Shown here: one piece after another, positions 39,083 to 47,103 of the stretch | Numbering within the stretch: position 1 is the first letter of the stretch | Layout of the letters: every line of letters starts with the position of its first letter | DNA from: Aquibacillus salsiterrae | GTDB lineage: Bacteria; Bacillota; Bacilli; Bacillales; Amphibacillaceae | Reading direction: 5' to 3' | Length of the DNA stretch: 64,000 nt | Assembly (NCBI RefSeq): GCF_028416595.1 | Contig: NZ_JAMQKC010000003.1 | Location: forward strand, 310,001 to 374,000 | Notes under the pieces: generated by a model | Database searches by the model: none | What the model saw: only the letters and a program-made list of their open reading frames with translations | Told to the model about the DNA's origin: nothing | Position numbers and translations under genes: made by a program

Positions 39083-39532
39083 TGATTGATTATGCTTATT
39101 CACGTGAAGGTATTTATTCAACTGCTTTAAAATTGGTCTTCTTGTTAAAATCCCCTCAAAAAATCCTTCCTCGTCTATAACACATACAAACGGATAATTT
39201 ATCACTGTTTTCAAACAGGTTAAAAAGTTATCACGCTTGTTTAAGCAAGGAATTTCAGCATTCATCACTTCACTTACCTTTACTTCTGACAGTTTTTCCA
39301 TTTCAAATCTTTCTAAACCAAGGATTCGATTCAAAATGAGCGTTTTTCCAATAATTCCTTTAAATTTAAAGGAATTATCCAGAACAGGCACTGCTGAATA
39401 ACCAGATTTGACAAGCACTAATAGCGCATGTTCTAACGGATTACCAACTTGCACATGTGCTACTTTATCAGAAGGTATCATTAGGTTTTCAGCATCTAAA
39501 TCAAATAATTCAATTGGTTCTACACTCTTCAT
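39080..39532 (-). CDS. darB: CBS-pair c-di-AMP receptor DarB (YkuL)
   Basis: A 150-residue two-CBS protein matching B. subtilis DarB/YkuL: PSDKVAHVQVGNPLEHALL, LGLERFEMEKL and FEGILTRRPILKQLNKYL. In B. subtilis, c-di-AMP-free DarB activates the (p)ppGpp synthetase Rel and pyruvate carboxylase, tying potassium status to the stringent response. The frame runs to 39607, but AAAAGGAG fixes the start at the ATG 39532, eight bases downstream. KtrC, another c-di-AMP target, is 7 kb away. Confidence 0.88.
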   Translation of the reverse strand: MKSVEPIELFDLDAENLMIPSDKVAHVQVGNPLEHALLVLVKSGYSAVPVLDNSFKFKGIIGKTLILNRILGLERFEMEKLSEVKVSEVMNAEIPCLNKRDNFLTCLKTVINYPFVCVIDEEGFFEGILTRRPILKQLNKYLHVNKHNQS

Positions 39533-39750
39533 ACCATCTACTCCTTTTACCCTGCAGTTGAAGGAGTTTTCACGCATCCAATAACCCATACATATTTTAT
39601 CATACATCCAGACACAAAACCATGTATCATTATTAAATAAACTTTACAAAAACAAGACAAAAAAGCAATTATATCCATTTCATTTTTTGATTGATAGACG
39701 GTTTATTATAAAGGAATAATAGGACTATTCTAGATGAAAAGAGGAATGGC

Positions 39751-40386
39751 ATGACAACTCATACATTTACAAGAAAAGAAGAAATCGTCCACGCAGTTAC
39801 CCATGGAATTGGAGCTCTTTTTAGCCTCACTGCTTTAGTTCTTCTAATAACCTTTGCTAGCTTAGACGGAGATTTTTGGCATATTTTTTCAGCAACCGTA
39901 TTTGGACTAACGATGTTACTTATGTATGTATCATCAACGATTGCTCATGGACTCAAGGAAGGAAAATGGAAAGATATTTTTCAAATATTTGACCATGCTG
40001 CTATTTACCTTTTTATAGCAGGATCATATACTCCTATACTGCTCGTGCCACTCAGAAATGAAATAGGGTGGACACTACTCGGGATTGTCTGGGGTATTGC
40101 ACTGGTTGGGATCATTTTCAAAATATTTTTTGTCGAAAAGTTTTTGATTCTTTCCACTGTATTCTATGTATTAATGGGGTGGCTAATTGTATTCGTATGG
40201 GAACCACTTTCTGCGGCATTCCCTGCTACTGGGTTGTTGTATCTTGTAGTTGGTGGGTTATTATACACTGTTGGAGCTGTTTTCTATGTTTGGAGAAAAT
40301 TTCATTATCACCACGCCGTATGGCATTTATTTGTCATTGCTGGGTCCATCTTTCATTTTTTTACTGTGTTTTATTATATTATTTAG
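39751..40386 (+). CDS. yplQ: Hemolysin III family (PAQR-like) membrane protein
   Basis: A 211-residue, seven-helix membrane protein of the hemolysin III/YplQ family. The conserved metal-site pattern is present: an N-terminal EEIVHAVTHGIG (His residues near 15 and 19), SSTIAHGLKEGKW, IFDHAAIYLFIAGSYTP and the C-terminal HHAVWHLFVIAGSIFHFF. PAQR-family proteins are proposed zinc-dependent hydrolases; true haemolytic action is doubtful. ATG behind AAGAGG. Confidence 0.88.
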   Translation: MTTHTFTRKEEIVHAVTHGIGALFSLTALVLLITFASLDGDFWHIFSATVFGLTMLLMYVSSTIAHGLKEGKWKDIFQIFDHAAIYLFIAGSYTPILLVPLRNEIGWTLLGIVWGIALVGIIFKIFFVEKFLILSTVFYVLMGWLIVFVWEPLSAAFPATGLLYLVVGGLLYTVGAVFYVWRKFHYHHAVWHLFVIAGSIFHFFTVFYYII

Positions 40387-40495
40387 GTTATCCTGCTAAA
40401 CAACGCCACTTTAAACTACCAAACAATTGTCCACCACCAAAAGGAAAAACATGTTATAATTCAATCAAAGTACACAACTTGAAAGGTTTTTGCTA

Positions 40496-41353
40496 ATGAA
40501 ACGACGCACTTTTTTAAAAAAGCTTTTTTCTAGTACTCTCGGGTTACTTGGTCTTGGTGGTGGCACCTATTATTATGCTAGAGAAATTGAACCTGGGCTT
40601 TTAGCTGTCAGAAAGGATTTAATTAAATCCCCAAAAATAGCTGAAACTTTTCACAACTTTAAAATAGTTCAATTTAGTGATACACATATTGGATTTAACT
40701 ATTCCCTTGAGCAGTTGTCAGATTTAGTTACTACTATAAATGAGCAAAATCCAGATATGGTCGTATTTACTGGAGATTTAGTGGATAAGCCCAACAATTA
40801 TTCGTGGGGGAAGCAGTTGGTTCATATTCTTTCATCAATTATCGCTCCCTACGGAAAATATTGGGTTTATGGCAACCATGACCACGGGGGGTACGGAACT
40901 GATATAGTAAAAAAAACAATGCAGGACAGTGGGTTTCGTTTACTACAAAACAGTCATTCCACCATTAAGAAAGGGAACGACTCCTTTAACCTTATCGGTT
41001 TAGATGATGTATTACTAGGGAAACCAGATATTGAAACTGCTTTAGCTGGTATCGACGAGAAACTTTTCTCATTACTACTCGTTCATGAACCAGATTTTGC
41101 CGACCAGTCAAAAACGTATCCAATTGATGTTCAGTTATCCGGTCACAGTCATGGCGGACAAGTCCAAATACCATTTTTCGGGTACATTTACACTCCAGAA
41201 TATGCTCAAATTTATGTGGAGGGTAACTATCAAATCGGAGAACGTCCACTATCTTTATTCGTAAGTAGAGGAATTGGTACGACACGGCTTCCCTATCGGT
41301 TTCTATGTAAACCTGAAATATCAGTATTCACCTTAAAAAATACGACTTCTTAA
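40496..41353 (+). CDS. ykuE: Tat-exported metallophosphoesterase YkuE
   Basis: A 285-residue calcineurin-like phosphoesterase. The N-terminus holds a twin-arginine signal (KRRTFLKK, then a Gly/Leu-rich helix). Metal motifs follow in order: SDTHIG (about residues 59-64), GDLVDKP, GNHDHGG, LVHEPD and GHSHGG. B. subtilis YkuE is a Tat substrate kept at the cell wall. The TTG at 40490 is too near the ribosome site; the ATG at 40496 fits. No tat genes are in this window. Substrate unknown. Confidence 0.93.
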   Translation: MKRRTFLKKLFSSTLGLLGLGGGTYYYAREIEPGLLAVRKDLIKSPKIAETFHNFKIVQFSDTHIGFNYSLEQLSDLVTTINEQNPDMVVFTGDLVDKPNNYSWGKQLVHILSSIIAPYGKYWVYGNHDHGGYGTDIVKKTMQDSGFRLLQNSHSTIKKGNDSFNLIGLDDVLLGKPDIETALAGIDEKLFSLLLVHEPDFADQSKTYPIDVQLSGHSHGGQVQIPFFGYIYTPEYAQIYVEGNYQIGERPLSLFVSRGIGTTRLPYRFLCKPEISVFTLKNTTS

Positions 41354-41435
41354 TTCTTTTTGATTTAACTTGTTAAGAAATTGTCACTTATTCCTTATAT
41401 AAAGGATAGTTTTTCTTGTTATCGAATGGTACAAT

Positions 41436-41690
41436 AAGTGTCGGAAATTGGTGGATTTTGATTATAGATACTTCATATAACCTCCTGAGCGCAGAGTTTA
41501 ATGATACGTTTGTTGATGGCCGTCAAACTTAGGACCCAGTGACACAATCAACTGTCTTTTAGTTAGTCTCTCCTGATGGTAACGTAATAAAGAAGGTATA
41601 AAAGAAGGAAAATGCACTAGAACAGGCGGTAAAGGATAATAAAATCTACCATTGCATCAAATCGATACACGTATGGTAATTACCTATAGA
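41436..41690 (+). pseudogene. Possible decayed ORF between ykuE and ykyB
   Basis: The 353-base gap before ykyB contains one frame that still reads like protein but is broken by at least three stops: segments AEFNDTFVDGRQT, DPVTQSTVF, LVSPDGNVIKKV and KKENALEQAVKDNKIYH are separated by TAG, TAG and TAA. I cannot name the family. It may be the eroded remains of a small gene, or chance. Confidence 0.3.
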
Positions 41691-41706
41691 AGAGAGGAGG
41701 GATTAT

Positions 41707-42183
41707 ATGAGTGAACACGAAATTAACAATATCGACTCGATAGCAAAGGCACTATTTGTCGTTAATCGCCATGCAAAAACGGCACCAAACCCTCGTTATT
41801 TATACGATATGAAAAAAGAAGCGATTACAAAGTTAATCAAAGAGAAACATGCATTTAAAATTGGGCTACACTTTTCCGACCACCCCAAATTAAGTCATCA
41901 ACACTCCACCGTCTTGGTTAAGGTAAGTGATTATTATTTTCACATTCTTCCTAGTAAAGAAGACTTCAAATTACTTAAACATTTAGGTAAAGTCGATAGC
42001 AATTATCGTAATCCTAAACCACAAATGTCTTTATCACATGCAAAAAAAATCTTATGTGAATTGCTAGGATGGTCTTACCCCCCTAAGTCGGAGCAAAAAC
42101 AGACGTATACTTCTTATTTCACACCTTCTTCATTGGGACAAATGAGTGGACATCCTTATAACAAGCGAAAATGGAGATATTAG
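41707..42183 (+). CDS. ykyB: YkyB family protein
   Basis: A 158-residue soluble protein of the YkyB family. VNRHAKTAPNPRYLY (about 18-32), KIGLHFSDHPKLSHQHS and YRNPKPQMSLSHAKKILCE match B. subtilis YkyB. Function unknown. ATG behind AGGAGGG. In B. subtilis ykyB lies near patA and ykuE, as here. Confidence 0.88.
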   Translation: MSEHEINNIDSIAKALFVVNRHAKTAPNPRYLYDMKKEAITKLIKEKHAFKIGLHFSDHPKLSHQHSTVLVKVSDYYFHILPSKEDFKLLKHLGKVDSNYRNPKPQMSLSHAKKILCELLGWSYPPKSEQKQTYTSYFTPSSLGQMSGHPYNKRKWRY

Positions 42184-42209
42184 TCAATGCCTTTATAAGT
42201 ATGAACGGA

Positions 42210-42262
42210 AGATTTTTTTACTTCCTTATCTGTGAAAAAAGCGTAGGCGCCAGAGTGGACGT
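42210..42262 (+). repeat. Dispersed intergenic repeat, rearranged fragment j
   Basis: A tail-like TTCCTTATCTGTG is followed, not preceded, by the left end AAAAAAGCGTAGGCGCCAG, suggesting the junction of two decayed copies. Confidence 0.4.
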
Positions 42263-42315
42263 AGCTACCTTAAACGTTATCGACATCAAGCAGATTTTAT
42301 AACTTCTAACCAAAA

Positions 42316-42356
42316 ACAAATGGAACGTAGTAATCACCCTACTACGTTCCATTTGT
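42316..42356. terminator. Strong terminator after ykyB and the 64-aa gene
   Basis: A perfect 17-bp stem, ACAAATGGAACGTAGTA with complement, seven-base loop; the better T run is on the minus strand. Confidence 0.88.
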
Positions 42357-42369
42357 TTACCACCATTCC

Positions 42370-42564
42370 TCAATCATTACGAATTACAAGGTAGACGATA
42401 AGACCTAATACAGGAAAGATTAATGTCCCTATTAAAACAATTAATGCAAATTCACTGCTTTTCCCTCGTTGTTTCGCATCTTTATATGCCCATATACTCG
42501 TAATCACGTTAAAAAGGAAAATGGCAATTGCTATAAATAAAAACACAAAAATAAAGGAAAACAA
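42370..42564 (-). CDS. Small membrane protein, PLDc_N-like
   Basis: A 64-residue protein with two membrane helices joined by the polar WAYKDAKQRGKSSEF. The second helix ends in FPVLGLIVYLVIRND, resembling the PLDc_N (cardiolipin synthase N-terminal) domain found in many short membrane proteins. TTG start behind GAGGGG and followed by a clean terminator. Role unknown. Confidence 0.6.
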   Translation of the reverse strand: MFSFIFVFLFIAIAIFLFNVITSIWAYKDAKQRGKSSEFALIVLIGTLIFPVLGLIVYLVIRND

Positions 42565-42685
42565 TCCCTTCCACCCCTCTTTATTATGTTATACGGCTAA
42601 CCTTGGAAAAAGTTTCTCTATTTGCTTGATTTTGTATAAGGTCGTATTCCACAACCTCAATTAGCAAACTAGTAATGAAAACTAA

Positions 42686-42712
42686 AAACGGAACGAATCG
42701 TTCGTTCCGTTT
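42686..42712 (-). terminator. Intrinsic terminator of the 123-aa membrane gene
   Basis: AAACGGAACGAA with perfect complement, three-base loop, then TTTTT on the minus transcript; overlaps the stop codon. Confidence 0.88.
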
Positions 42713-43082
42713 AAATTGACTTTGACCGCTGTTGCTTAAAGTAAGAAATAGCACTTTGCACAAGATATGTGAGGAATAACCCGACCCCAAATAAGCTAAT
42801 ACCGAATGTTATGTTTGCCAATTGATTAACCGAGTTAGCATCGATCGTCCCTCTTACAATATAAAGGAAACCAAAAACGATTAAAAATAGGAAACTAGCA
42901 AGTAAATAATTAATTAATTTTGTCCATTCTAATATGACAAATAGCCTAATTAGCGGCTGTAATATAAAATAACAACCAATCACACCAGCCGCTCCAATAA
43001 AGTATTGCAGTAACTCATCTGTGATTCCAAGCGGGACTAACTGTGACGTATTGATTAACCAAAAGTTCATTTGTAGGAGCAT
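42711..43082 (-). CDS. Uncharacterised four-helix membrane protein
   Basis: A 123-residue protein with about four hydrophobic segments (about 25-45, 52-75, 85-105 plus a partial N-terminal one) and a basic tail (SYFKQQRSKSI). I do not recognise the family. The open frame begins with a GTG at 43103; the ATG at 43082, 12 bases after GAAAGG, looks more natural. It lies just downstream of the patatin gene on the same strand and has its own terminator. Confidence 0.6.
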   Translation of the reverse strand: MLLQMNFWLINTSQLVPLGITDELLQYFIGAAGVIGCYFILQPLIRLFVILEWTKLINYLLASFLFLIVFGFLYIVRGTIDANSVNQLANITFGISLFGVGLFLTYLVQSAISYFKQQRSKSI

Positions 43083-43130
43083 GAATAAATTCAACCTTTC
43101 CACTATTTTTATAGGAAAAGTATTGACACT

Positions 43131-44003
43131 TTACTTTACACTTATACGAGAAGTTGGTTTTACAAATTCGAGTAACTGACTTTTCAATTTCTGTGCATCA
43201 TTATATCCTTGGGTATACAATTCTTGCAATTTGTCTTTGTTATTTTCAATTCTACTCACATCAAGTGGTTTAATTGGACGAATGATTATAGCTTGGTTAT
43301 TTGCTTCCATTTCTTCTAATTGTTTCATTGTTTCATTGTATTTTATGTGTCGTTTTTTTAATGCTTCGACGAAATGTGGATAGTCTTTTAATTTGCGATT
43401 AATATACCAAATGAATTTCATCGGCTTTTTGATGTATCCTTTGTTTCTAGTCAATACAACAATGTGCTTCTTGTTACCCGCTTGAATGGAGGGTGTTAAC
43501 GGAATCGGGTCAGCTATTCCACCGTCCATCAAATGCTTCCCTTTATATTCTGTAATAGGAGCAAGGAGTGGTAAGGAACTAGATGCCCGGATGACCTGTA
43601 ATAGATCCTCCTGCGTCTCAAAAAAGTCATAGTAAACCGGTTGACCAGTATGAACATCCGTAGCAGCTACTACGAATTCAATTGGATTTAAAGAAAAAGT
43701 AGTAAAGTCAAAAGGCACAAGCTTCTTTGGTAACGTGTTAAAAATAAAATCCATTCCAAACAATTCCTTAGAGCGTATTAACCTCTTGAATGAGATATAT
43801 TCCGGATGGTCGCCGTAATCCACAATTACCTGATAATTTCTACCTCTTTGCTTGGCTACAAAGGAAGAGCCATTACCAGCTCCAGCAGAAGCACCTACTA
43901 CTGTAGAGAAAGGCAGTTTTATGTCATGAAAAAAGTCTAATACCCCTGCTGTGTATGCCCCTCTCATTCCTCCACCCTCTAAGACAAGCCCTACGTTTTC
44001 CAT
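43131..44003 (-). CDS. Patatin-like phospholipase
   Basis: A 290-residue cytoplasmic patatin. The oxyanion loop GGGMRG (10-15), nucleophile elbow GASAG (Ser39) and catalytic Asp160 in DGGIADPIP are all intact. C-terminal extension about 200-290 is basic. It resembles E. coli YjjU and related RssA-like proteins, with a Ser-Asp dyad for acyl hydrolysis of phospholipids. ATG start at 44003. Physiological role unknown. Confidence 0.9.
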   Translation of the reverse strand: MENVGLVLEGGGMRGAYTAGVLDFFHDIKLPFSTVVGASAGAGNGSSFVAKQRGRNYQVIVDYGDHPEYISFKRLIRSKELFGMDFIFNTLPKKLVPFDFTTFSLNPIEFVVAATDVHTGQPVYYDFFETQEDLLQVIRASSSLPLLAPITEYKGKHLMDGGIADPIPLTPSIQAGNKKHIVVLTRNKGYIKKPMKFIWYINRKLKDYPHFVEALKKRHIKYNETMKQLEEMEANNQAIIIRPIKPLDVSRIENNKDKLQELYTQGYNDAQKLKSQLLEFVKPTSRISVK

Positions 44004-44098
44004 TTTGTATACACTTCCTTACAATTAATTACAATTAGTTTATCCTATTTTACCCTAAGTGTGCGATGATTTCACTGTAAAATTTCCCGGAAAATAAT

Positions 44099-44146
44099 AA
44101 GAAAAGCGTATGGCGCTAGACAGTTCTTGATTTCCTTCTTATCTTT
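44099..44146 (+). repeat. Dispersed intergenic repeat, short copy k
   Basis: AAGAAAAGCGTATGGCGCT joined directly to AGACAGTTCTTGATTTCC and TTCTTATCTTTA: left and right ends with the middle deleted. Confidence 0.75.
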
Positions 44147-44152
44147 AAACAA

Positions 44153-44194
44153 GACAAAGAGCGAACATTGCAAATACAATTATCGCTCTTTGTC
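44153..44194 (-). terminator. Hairpin after the FbpB-family gene
   Basis: GACAAAGAGCGA with perfect complement around an 18-base loop, followed by CTTGTTT on the minus transcript. Moderate T run. Confidence 0.65.
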
Positions 44195-44261
44195 ATTAAA
44201 ACCCCTACTATTCTATTTTGATATTCTTTGTGATGCATTTCTCACCTGTGGTATTATCTAT

Positions 44262-44411
44262 TTATATACTTTGCTTTTTTTTGATGACGCTTTGAAGGTG
44301 TTTTTTCTCAAGCTGCTCTTCTAGTTTATTCATAGCGTTTTTATCGTTTAATAATTCTTGTTTATTTTTTGCAACGAGTTCTTCAAATGATAGTTTTCGT
44401 GTTCTCAACAT
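44262..44411 (-). CDS. fbpB: FbpB family small basic protein
   Basis: A 49-residue gene below usual size cutoffs. The protein opens MLRTRKLSFEELVAKNKQEL, then LLNDKNAMNKLEEQLEKKH, and ends in a Lys-rich tail. The KLSFEELVxxNKQELLND and KLEEQLEKKH blocks match the FbpB family; FbpB acts in the iron-sparing response of B. subtilis, alongside the small RNA FsrA. AAGGAG lies six bases before the ATG, and a TATAAT box upstream, divergent from patA, completes the gene. No Fur box could be seen, so iron control is unproven. Confidence 0.78.
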   Translation of the reverse strand: MLRTRKLSFEELVAKNKQELLNDKNAMNKLEEQLEKKHLQSVIKKKQSI

Positions 44412-44446
44412 CTTCACTCCTTAGTAGTCAATACGCTTACATTATA

Positions 44447-44452
44447 CCCTTT
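44447..44452 (-). promoter_or_regulatory. -10 box of the FbpB-family gene
   Basis: Perfect TATAAT on the minus strand about 36 bases before the ATG, with a TTGATT 19 bases upstream (long spacing). Confidence 0.5.
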
Positions 44453-44514
44453 TCTTATACCAACTAATCAAAATTGTTTGAACATTTTGTTAAATTTTTT
44501 GGAGGAATCTTACA

Positions 44515-45663
44515 TTGGAATATTTAATTAATACAAACGTCAAAAATATTGAAATCTCAGGTATTCGCAAATTTTTCAATTTAGTTGCTGGCAAGGAGAA
44601 TGTGCTTTCCCTAACGATTGGGCAACCTGATTTCCCTACACCAACACACGTTAAAACGGCTGCAAAACAAGCAATTGATGAAAATCGCACCACTTATACA
44701 CACAATGCAGGTATTTTGCCGTTACGCCAAGCTATCGCAAATTTCGTTCATTCCAAATACAAACTTAATTATGAACCGGAAAATGAAGTGATTGTGACAA
44801 TTGGCGCATCTCAAGCTATTGATATTACACTTCGCACCATTATATCTCCTGGTGATGAAGTTATTTTACCAGGCCCGGTGTATCCTGGATACGAACCATT
44901 AATAAAATTAGCAGGCGCAACTCCGGTGTATGTAGATACAAGAGATAATGGATTTAAACTGACTAGTGACCTTATAAGAAAACATATGACAAGTAAAACA
45001 AAGTGTATCATTTTACCATATCCGTCAAATCCAACCGGAGTAACTTTAACTGAGAAAGAGCTGCAAAACATTTCTACAGAACTTAAGGATGATGATGTGT
45101 TTATTCTTGCAGATGAGATTTATAGTGAACTTGTCTATGAACAAAACCATGTCTCCATTGGTACTTTTACTGATATAAAAGATAAAACTATTATCATAAA
45201 CGGACTATCTAAATCGCATTCGATGACTGGCTTTAGAATTGGTTATGTTCTTGCCCCAAACTGGTTAGCAAAGCATATTCTTAAGGTCCACCAGTACAAT
45301 GTTTCTTGCGCGTCATCTATCAGTCAATATGCAGCAATTGAAGCATTAACAACTGGTGCAAATGATGCAATCGAAATGAAACAAGACTATATGGAGCGAA
45401 GAGATTACGTCCATCAACGACTAACAGATATGGGTATTGAAGTTACTAAGCCTGCTGGGGCATTTTATTTTTTCTTTCAATTAGACCCAACAAAACCTTC
45501 TTTTGATTTAGCGATTGAACTAGTAAATCGAGTAGGTGTGGCGCTTGTACCTGGAGATTCCTTCTCGCACTATGGACAGGGGTATTTACGATTATCCTAT
45601 GCATACAGTATGGATACATTAAGGGATGGGCTCGACCGAATCCAACAGTTTGTATCCTCTTGA
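44515..45663 (+). CDS. patA: N-acetyl-LL-diaminopimelate aminotransferase PatA
   Basis: A 382-residue class I/II PLP aminotransferase. The PLP Lys is in GLSKSHSMTGFRIGY (about 234-248), with NPTGVTL, DEIYSELVY and the terminal RLSYAYS Arg that binds the substrate carboxylate. B. subtilis PatA transfers the amino group to make N-acetyl-LL-diaminopimelate, between DapH and YkuR, both encoded 6-7 kb away. TTG start behind GGAGG. The synteny with ykyB supports this over other aminotransferases. Confidence 0.9.
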   Translation: MEYLINTNVKNIEISGIRKFFNLVAGKENVLSLTIGQPDFPTPTHVKTAAKQAIDENRTTYTHNAGILPLRQAIANFVHSKYKLNYEPENEVIVTIGASQAIDITLRTIISPGDEVILPGPVYPGYEPLIKLAGATPVYVDTRDNGFKLTSDLIRKHMTSKTKCIILPYPSNPTGVTLTEKELQNISTELKDDDVFILADEIYSELVYEQNHVSIGTFTDIKDKTIIINGLSKSHSMTGFRIGYVLAPNWLAKHILKVHQYNVSCASSISQYAAIEALTTGANDAIEMKQDYMERRDYVHQRLTDMGIEVTKPAGAFYFFFQLDPTKPSFDLAIELVNRVGVALVPGDSFSHYGQGYLRLSYAYSMDTLRDGLDRIQQFVSS

Positions 45664-45715
45664 GGCGTAAGTCAAGCCTCATAATGGCGCTTTTCCATGG
45701 AGAGGCTCAATTATT

Positions 45716-45805
45716 AGAAGTGTTTCTTGGTGCTAGACTAAGGCAGGCAGGATAGGTGTGGTGTTGCTGGATGGTATTTACAGTTGGATCTTTTTACGAT
45801 TCTGA
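45716..45805 (+). repeat. Dispersed intergenic repeat, degenerate copy l
   Basis: GTGCTAGACTAAGGCAGGCA, shared with copy m, then GTGTGGTGTTGCTGGATGG and a TTGGATCTTTTTACGATTC tail. Diverged but with modules in the family order. Confidence 0.45.
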
Positions 45806-45927
45806 TTATTCACCCGTAAAACTTCCTCCCTTGCCTACCAAGTAGATACGGAGATGCCATGTTTTTAGAGGCTAACTAGGTTTGGATTCTTGTGTTTTTA
45901 TCAGAGACCGAAAATGAGGCGGTTTTT

Positions 45928-46263
45928 ATGTACTATAAAAGAAATGAGCCATTCCGATATACATTTAAGAAACGAACACCTGCTGAGATATTACTCATAA
46001 GAGATAATCAAAGATTTGACATTCGGATCATTAATATTAGTCAAAATGGATTAAGACTCGAATCTAGTCACCAACTAACAAAGCATGATAAAATCATAGT
46101 TTCTTTTACTATAATTGACCAGAGGATTTGTGCAATTGGAGAAATAGTGTGGGTGAAAATCCGCGGGCGAAAATGTGAATGTGGCGTAACTTTAGATACA
46201 GACAATGTGTATAGAACTGAGTTAATAACCTTGTTAAAGCAATTAGCTAAAACAACTAGCTAG
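45928..46263 (+). CDS. PilZ domain protein
   Basis: A 111-residue single PilZ domain. The NISQNGLRLES strand (about residues 40-50) is the (D/N)xSxxG motif that contacts c-di-GMP, and an Arg-containing N-terminal loop (YKRNEPFR) stands where the RxxxR motif is expected, though with non-standard spacing. So binding of c-di-GMP is possible but not certain. The frame opens at 45892; GAGG eight bases before the ATG at 45928 sets the start. It precedes the signal peptidase gene by 40 bases. Confidence 0.75.
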   Translation: MYYKRNEPFRYTFKKRTPAEILLIRDNQRFDIRIINISQNGLRLESSHQLTKHDKIIVSFTIIDQRICAIGEIVWVKIRGRKCECGVTLDTDNVYRTELITLLKQLAKTTS

Positions 46264-46303
46264 TTTTATCACTTTAACTATCAGCAATGATGGGAGTGAT
46301 TCA

Positions 46304-46828
46304 GTGGTAAAAACAGGTGAAAAAAATAAATGGTTCCTATGGATAAAAATAATTCTACTTGGATTATTTATCGCACTCTTGCTTAGAACCTTTGTCTTTT
46401 CTACATCTCTGGTTCAAGGAGAAAGTATGTATCCTACTTTACAAAATGGTGATAGACTGCTCTTTAATAAACTTATTTATTTAACAGAAGAACCATCGCG
46501 AGGCGATATTGTAATTATTAAGCGTCCACTAAAGAACTATGTTAAACGAGTTATCGCCTTACCCAACGAAACAATTGAAGTAAAGGACCATGTTTTACGA
46601 ATTGATGGTATTCCTTATAATCAAAATTTCCTTACTAAGTCCCAACAGATGCATTCGGCTAATTTCAGACCAATCAAGGTTCCACCGAATAGTTATTTCG
46701 TAATGGGTGACAACCGACCAATTAGCAGAGACAGTCGAAATGGGCTTGGGTTTGTATTTAAAGACGAGATTATCGGTAAATCAGAGTTAATCATTTTTCC
46801 TTTTTCAGAATGGTCAGTTACCCGGTAG
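46304..46828 (+). CDS. sipT: Type I signal peptidase
   Basis: A 174-residue membrane signal peptidase. One N-terminal helix (10-30), then catalytic Ser41 in GESMYPTL and Lys81 in YVKRVIALP, and the GDNRPISRDSR motif (about 145-155). It cleaves exported preproteins at the outer membrane face. Bacillus has several paralogues; the symbol is by resemblance to SipS/SipT. GTG start behind GGGAG. Confidence 0.9.
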   Translation: MVKTGEKNKWFLWIKIILLGLFIALLLRTFVFSTSLVQGESMYPTLQNGDRLLFNKLIYLTEEPSRGDIVIIKRPLKNYVKRVIALPNETIEVKDHVLRIDGIPYNQNFLTKSQQMHSANFRPIKVPPNSYFVMGDNRPISRDSRNGLGFVFKDEIIGKSELIIFPFSEWSVTR

Positions 46829-46834
46829 CTGTAT

Positions 46835-46989
46835 TAAGAAAAAGCGAAAGTCGTGCCTTACTAGACTAAGGCAGGCACAAGACAAGACCTGACGTGGTGT
46901 GGCGGTCTTTGCCACAGAAGGGATTGAACTTATGCCTCAGGCGGGCTAGCGCTTTGCTAGACAGCTCTTGGATCTATTTCTTATCTACT
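46835..46989 (+). repeat. Dispersed intergenic repeat, longest copy m
   Basis: The most complete copy, about 155 bp. Left end AAGAAAAAGCGAAAGTCG, then AAGACAAGACCTGACG, hairpin TGTGGC/GCCACA, CTTATGCCTCAGGCGGGCT, GCTAGACAGCTCTTGGATC and a TTTCTTATC tail. It lies right before a terminator in the 544-base gap between the signal peptidase and zinc-ribbon genes. Confidence 0.85.
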
Positions 46990-47021
46990 AAAAAAGATGT
47001 CCCAATTAGACATCTTTTTAA
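46990..47021. terminator. Bidirectional terminator
   Basis: AAAAAGATGTC with perfect complement, seven-base loop, T runs on both strands; serves the signal peptidase gene and a small minus-strand ORF. Confidence 0.88.
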
Positions 47022-47103
47022 TTTACTCATTTGAAAGGAAATCCTGGCGTCAGCAATATCATTGTTTGATATATACAATTTGGACAGGATTTAGAATTGC
47101 TCT

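Noticed and set aside
40068-40496. 142-codon ORF inside and after the hemolysin III gene
   Set aside because: Out-of-frame shadow rich in Cys and Trp with no start signal; it ends in the ykuE ribosome site.
44127-44324. 65-codon plus-strand ORF before patA
   Set aside because: It lies antisense to the FbpB-family gene and runs through a hairpin; no ribosome site.
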